From NCBI GenBank assembly GCA_964347915.1, contig CAYGAM010000030.1, forward strand, positions 1-22,152: a stretch of 22,152 bases of DNA. Reading direction: 5' to 3'. The position numbers were made by a program, and so were the translations under genes. The notes beneath the pieces are model-generated. The model was not told the origin of the DNA and did no database searches. It saw only the letters and a list, made by a program, of their open reading frames with translations. This DNA comes from CAYGAM01 sp964347915 (GTDB lineage: Archaea > Thermoproteota > Nitrososphaeria > Nitrososphaerales > Nitrosopumilaceae). Below, in pieces: positions 20,338 through 22,152 of the stretch (position 1 is the stretch's first letter; each line of letters starts with the position of its first letter).

Positions 20338-21324
20338 TTGACTAAATACACCAGACGCCTGCAGAAGATCGGCTCTACAACGATGGTCTCGCTGCCAAAA
20401 GGATGGGTTGACGCAAACGGCCTTGCAAAGAACGACGAGGTGCAGATAGAGTCAAGGGAGAACATGCTCCTGATTGCAGCAAGCAGCCAGGGCAGGCCGA
20501 TACGCGATGTTACAATATCATACCCGTTGCCGGAAAATGAGAACATATCGGCCAATGTTACGGGCGCGTATCTTCTGGGGTACGGCATGATTCACATCAA
20601 GAGCGCAGAGTCCATTCCAATACGGGACAGGCAGAACATACGGGATTCGGTAAGGCGGCTTGTCGGCATGGAGATAATGGAAGAGGACGCGTCGTCGGTT
20701 ACGGCTCAGTTTCTTTTGGATCCAGCAGCGCTGAATCCGCAAAAGACGCTCAAGAGAATGAGCAAGATCGTCCTCGGAATGTTCGGCGATCTTCTCGGAG
20801 CCCTGGCGTCCGGAGATCAAAGCAACCTGCCGACTCTGCACAGCAGGGACTTGGAGGTCAATCGGCAGTACTTTCTCTCTGTCCGGCTTATTCGAAATGC
20901 AATCGCGGACAAGAATCTTGCTGACGCATTCAACCTGGAGAATGTGGACGTAGTAGACTATAGGATGGCCGCCAACATGCTGGAGGGCGCTGGCGACACG
21001 ATGGTGGAGCTGGCGGACGCGCTGCCGAATACGTCGGCAAGCCGCGACGATCTGGCCAAAATATATGAAATTGCAAAGGACTGGCCGCGGATGGGCGAGA
21101 CAGCAGTGGACTCCTTTGTGGACAACAACAGAAGGCTGGCAATATCCGCAATAGAATCGCATAAAAGGAATCAGGCAGCCGTAGCATCCCTGCGAAACTC
21201 GCTGAGCGGACGCGGCCGCGTCCAGATAGACTTTCTTGACATCCTGTACATGTTCGACAGGGTGGAGCGCTCCTGGGCAGACATTGCCGATCTGGTCAAG
21301 CCCGTTTACGGAAGCCCAGGCTGA
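20338..21324 (+). CDS. AbrB/SpoVT-PhoU fusion regulator (phosphate uptake regulator type)
   Basis: 328 aa starting at TTG 20338; an ATG 11 nt upstream opens a 4-codon frame only. Residues 1-48 (RRLQKIGSTTMVSLPKGWVD ... GLAKNDEVQIE) are an AbrB/SpoVT-type swapped-hairpin DNA-binding domain. The rest is helical and PhoU-like, with two three-helix repeats: LDPAALNPQKTLKRMSKIV through LRNAI-like pairing and MLEGAGDTMVELADAL, then YEIAKDWPRMGETAVDSFVD. Archaeal proteins of this plan are annotated as PhoU-family phosphate regulators. No pst transporter genes are adjacent, so the regulon is unclear. It sits divergent from the CoA operon, sharing a 60-nt promoter region. Confidence 0.9.
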   Translation: MTKYTRRLQKIGSTTMVSLPKGWVDANGLAKNDEVQIESRENMLLIAASSQGRPIRDVTISYPLPENENISANVTGAYLLGYGMIHIKSAESIPIRDRQNIRDSVRRLVGMEIMEEDASSVTAQFLLDPAALNPQKTLKRMSKIVLGMFGDLLGALASGDQSNLPTLHSRDLEVNRQYFLSVRLIRNAIADKNLADAFNLENVDVVDYRMAANMLEGAGDTMVELADALPNTSASRDDLAKIYEIAKDWPRMGETAVDSFVDNNRRLAISAIESHKRNQAAVASLRNSLSGRGRVQIDFLDILYMFDRVERSWADIADLVKPVYGSPG

Positions 21325-21646
21325 GGCGCGTTGGAATTTCAAATCAGCCAGTTAGAATATGCGCTGCCTGGGCCAAAATTCAGTCAGGCTTGGCGCCCAG
21401 CTCGCCTGTTCCATGACCCTGCCTGAACGCGCAAAATACGGCAAGAACGCTGCGCCCAGGCTTGCAGTTATGAAACAGGCTTGCTGGCAGCATTTGCGTC
21501 CCGCCAAGACGTGAAGCCTGCACCAAATCCGATGCATGTATAACATAAAATTTACGATTGAGATACAATTATTGCATTTATTGTAAAATCTGTGCAAAAA
21601 CCACGCGGGATGCAAATGCTTACGGCTTGTTGCAACTTTATGCATA

Positions 21647-21670
21647 TATATGATATTGTCGTATCATATA
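21647..21670. repeat. Perfect 9-nt inverted repeat overlapping a TATA-like tract
   Basis: TATATGATA and TATCATATA are perfect reverse complements separated by six bases (TTGTCG). The left arm overlaps CATATATATG (21643-21652). It could be a regulator operator on a promoter reading right into the structured stretch that follows. Confidence 0.55.
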
Positions 21671-21671
21671 G

Positions 21672-21755
21672 TAAGAATCGCGAGTGGGCGGTTTTAGGGG
21701 AGTAGCACTCTGCATCTGTGCAGATCTGTTTCCCGCTATTCTATTTTACCGCCAG
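21672..21755 (+). ncRNA. Candidate structured small RNA
   Basis: About 26 nt after the TATA-like tract begins a stretch with three nested complementary pairs: GGCGGT (21687-21692) with ACCGCC (21748-21753), GGGA (21698-21701) with TCCC (21731-21734), and TCTGCA (21709-21714) with TGCAGA (21719-21724) closing a 4-nt loop. Nested order plus promoter spacing is suggestive of one folded transcript. The inner loops are large, no known RNA family is recognised, and chance cannot be excluded. Confidence 0.22.
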
Positions 21756-22152
21756 GAAATTCTTTAACGCCAGACTCATTCAGTTTTCCGTCTGGCCTGT
21801 AATTGCAGTTATGGTGGCTTCATTTGACGGAACTGGCAAGCTTGTGGTAAATTTTCATGCCTGGCAAGCGTCGGCAGATGACATATTCTGTACTATGATC
21901 TTTCGCTATTCTTACGCAATACTCTCATTCCTAGTCTATACTTGCGCTCACAACCAATGTCGCTCCAAACCTAAAATACAGGCACAGATCGGTACTTTTC
22001 AGCGACAATACTTGTAATCGCCAGTATATTGACCAGTTTAATCACTGCATGTACTGTTGACTTTTCTTATGAAAAATTTGGCTGTCTGCAGAGCCGTCTG
22101 CCGGCTTTGCCGGATCTGACGATCTCCCATAAACTCAAGTTTCCATTTGACT

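Larger units (their letters stand above)
21325..22152. other. Long intergenic region, no convincing protein gene
   Basis: About 830 nt. A GTG-started frame of 99 codons on the plus strand (21718-22017) has hydrophobic patches but no family look, and its start falls inside a predicted stem; I do not call it. Minus-strand frames are Cys/His/Trp-rich chance products. Real-looking structure is confined to about 21643-21753. A short CCGGC/GCCGG hairpin with a TTT loop sits at 22101-22113. Confidence 0.45.

Noticed and set aside
20518..21342. 274-codon minus-strand frame opposite the AbrB-PhoU gene
   Set aside because: Antisense shadow of a conserved protein with no motif of its own.
21718..22017. 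99-codon GTG-started plus-strand frame in the right intergenic region
   Set aside because: Has two hydrophobic patches, but no ribosome site, no promoter at the right distance and no family look. Its start lies in a predicted stem.
1..22152. CRISPR array, tRNA, rRNA, insertion sequence or integrase
   Set aside because: I looked for regular direct repeats, tRNA T-loop and anticodon patterns, transposase motifs and terminal repeats and found none. The only sizeable repeat seen is the export cassette pair.

Overview
The window looks like chromosomal DNA from an ammonia-oxidising-type archaeon (Nitrososphaerota/Thaumarchaeota), possibly a sponge-associated lineage such as Cenarchaeum. Evidence for an archaeon: an archaeal proteasome beta subunit with its propeptide, the KH/beta-CASP nuclease aCPSF1, a SepF-type protein, the archaea-specific pantoate kinase plus phosphopantothenate synthetase route to CoA, an AbrB-PhoU regulator, and TATA-like boxes about 25-30 nt upstream of many start codons, which implies leaderless transcripts. 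The lineage assignment is inference from gene content and protein style. No rRNA or tRNA is present to fix it.

Layout. 1-436: no convincing gene. 437-3026: a membrane histidine kinase and stand-alone receiver, facing a winged-helix-like protein. 3077-6060: an AT-richer islet of small exported proteins: a secreted protein of unknown function, a Cys-rich anchored protein, a broken Cys-rich exported gene, a metzincin-like metalloprotease and an anchored partner. Two of these start with the same duplicated promoter plus signal-peptide cassette. 6436-8331: APS kinase, then a Dam-like adenine methylase with a small PD-(D/E)XK-like nuclease (candidate minimal restriction-modification pair). 8542-11110: proteasome beta (TTG start) and aCPSF1. 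11102-12413 (minus): SepF-like protein and a PP-loop tRNA thiolase-like enzyme. 12663-14104: a tiny leaderless exported ORF overlapping a serpin whose natural start codon appears to be lost or to be AUA. 14345-16224: M24 aminopeptidase convergent with a SAM methyltransferase. 16444-20277 (minus): a tightly overlapping CoA operon, pantoate kinase, phosphopantothenate synthetase, PanB and CoaBC. 20338-21324: AbrB-PhoU regulator, divergent from the CoA operon. 21325-22152: no convincing protein gene, but a TATA/inverted repeat followed by a nested stem region that could be a small RNA.

How the genes fit together. The CoA operon gives four steps, from ketoisovalerate to ketopantoate and from pantoate to 4'-phosphopantetheine; only ketopantoate reductase is missing locally. 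The proteasome and aCPSF1 are housekeeping protein and RNA turnover. The exported islet and the serpin are accessory and look like an interface with other organisms. The most striking point is the serpin reactive loop: counted from the hinge it puts Asp at P1 and Ser at P1', as expected of an inhibitor of Asp-specific (caspase- or granzyme-B-like) proteases. Next in interest are the duplicated export cassette, the exported gene broken by two recognisable compensating indels, and the metalloprotease whose zinc motif departs from canonical spacing.
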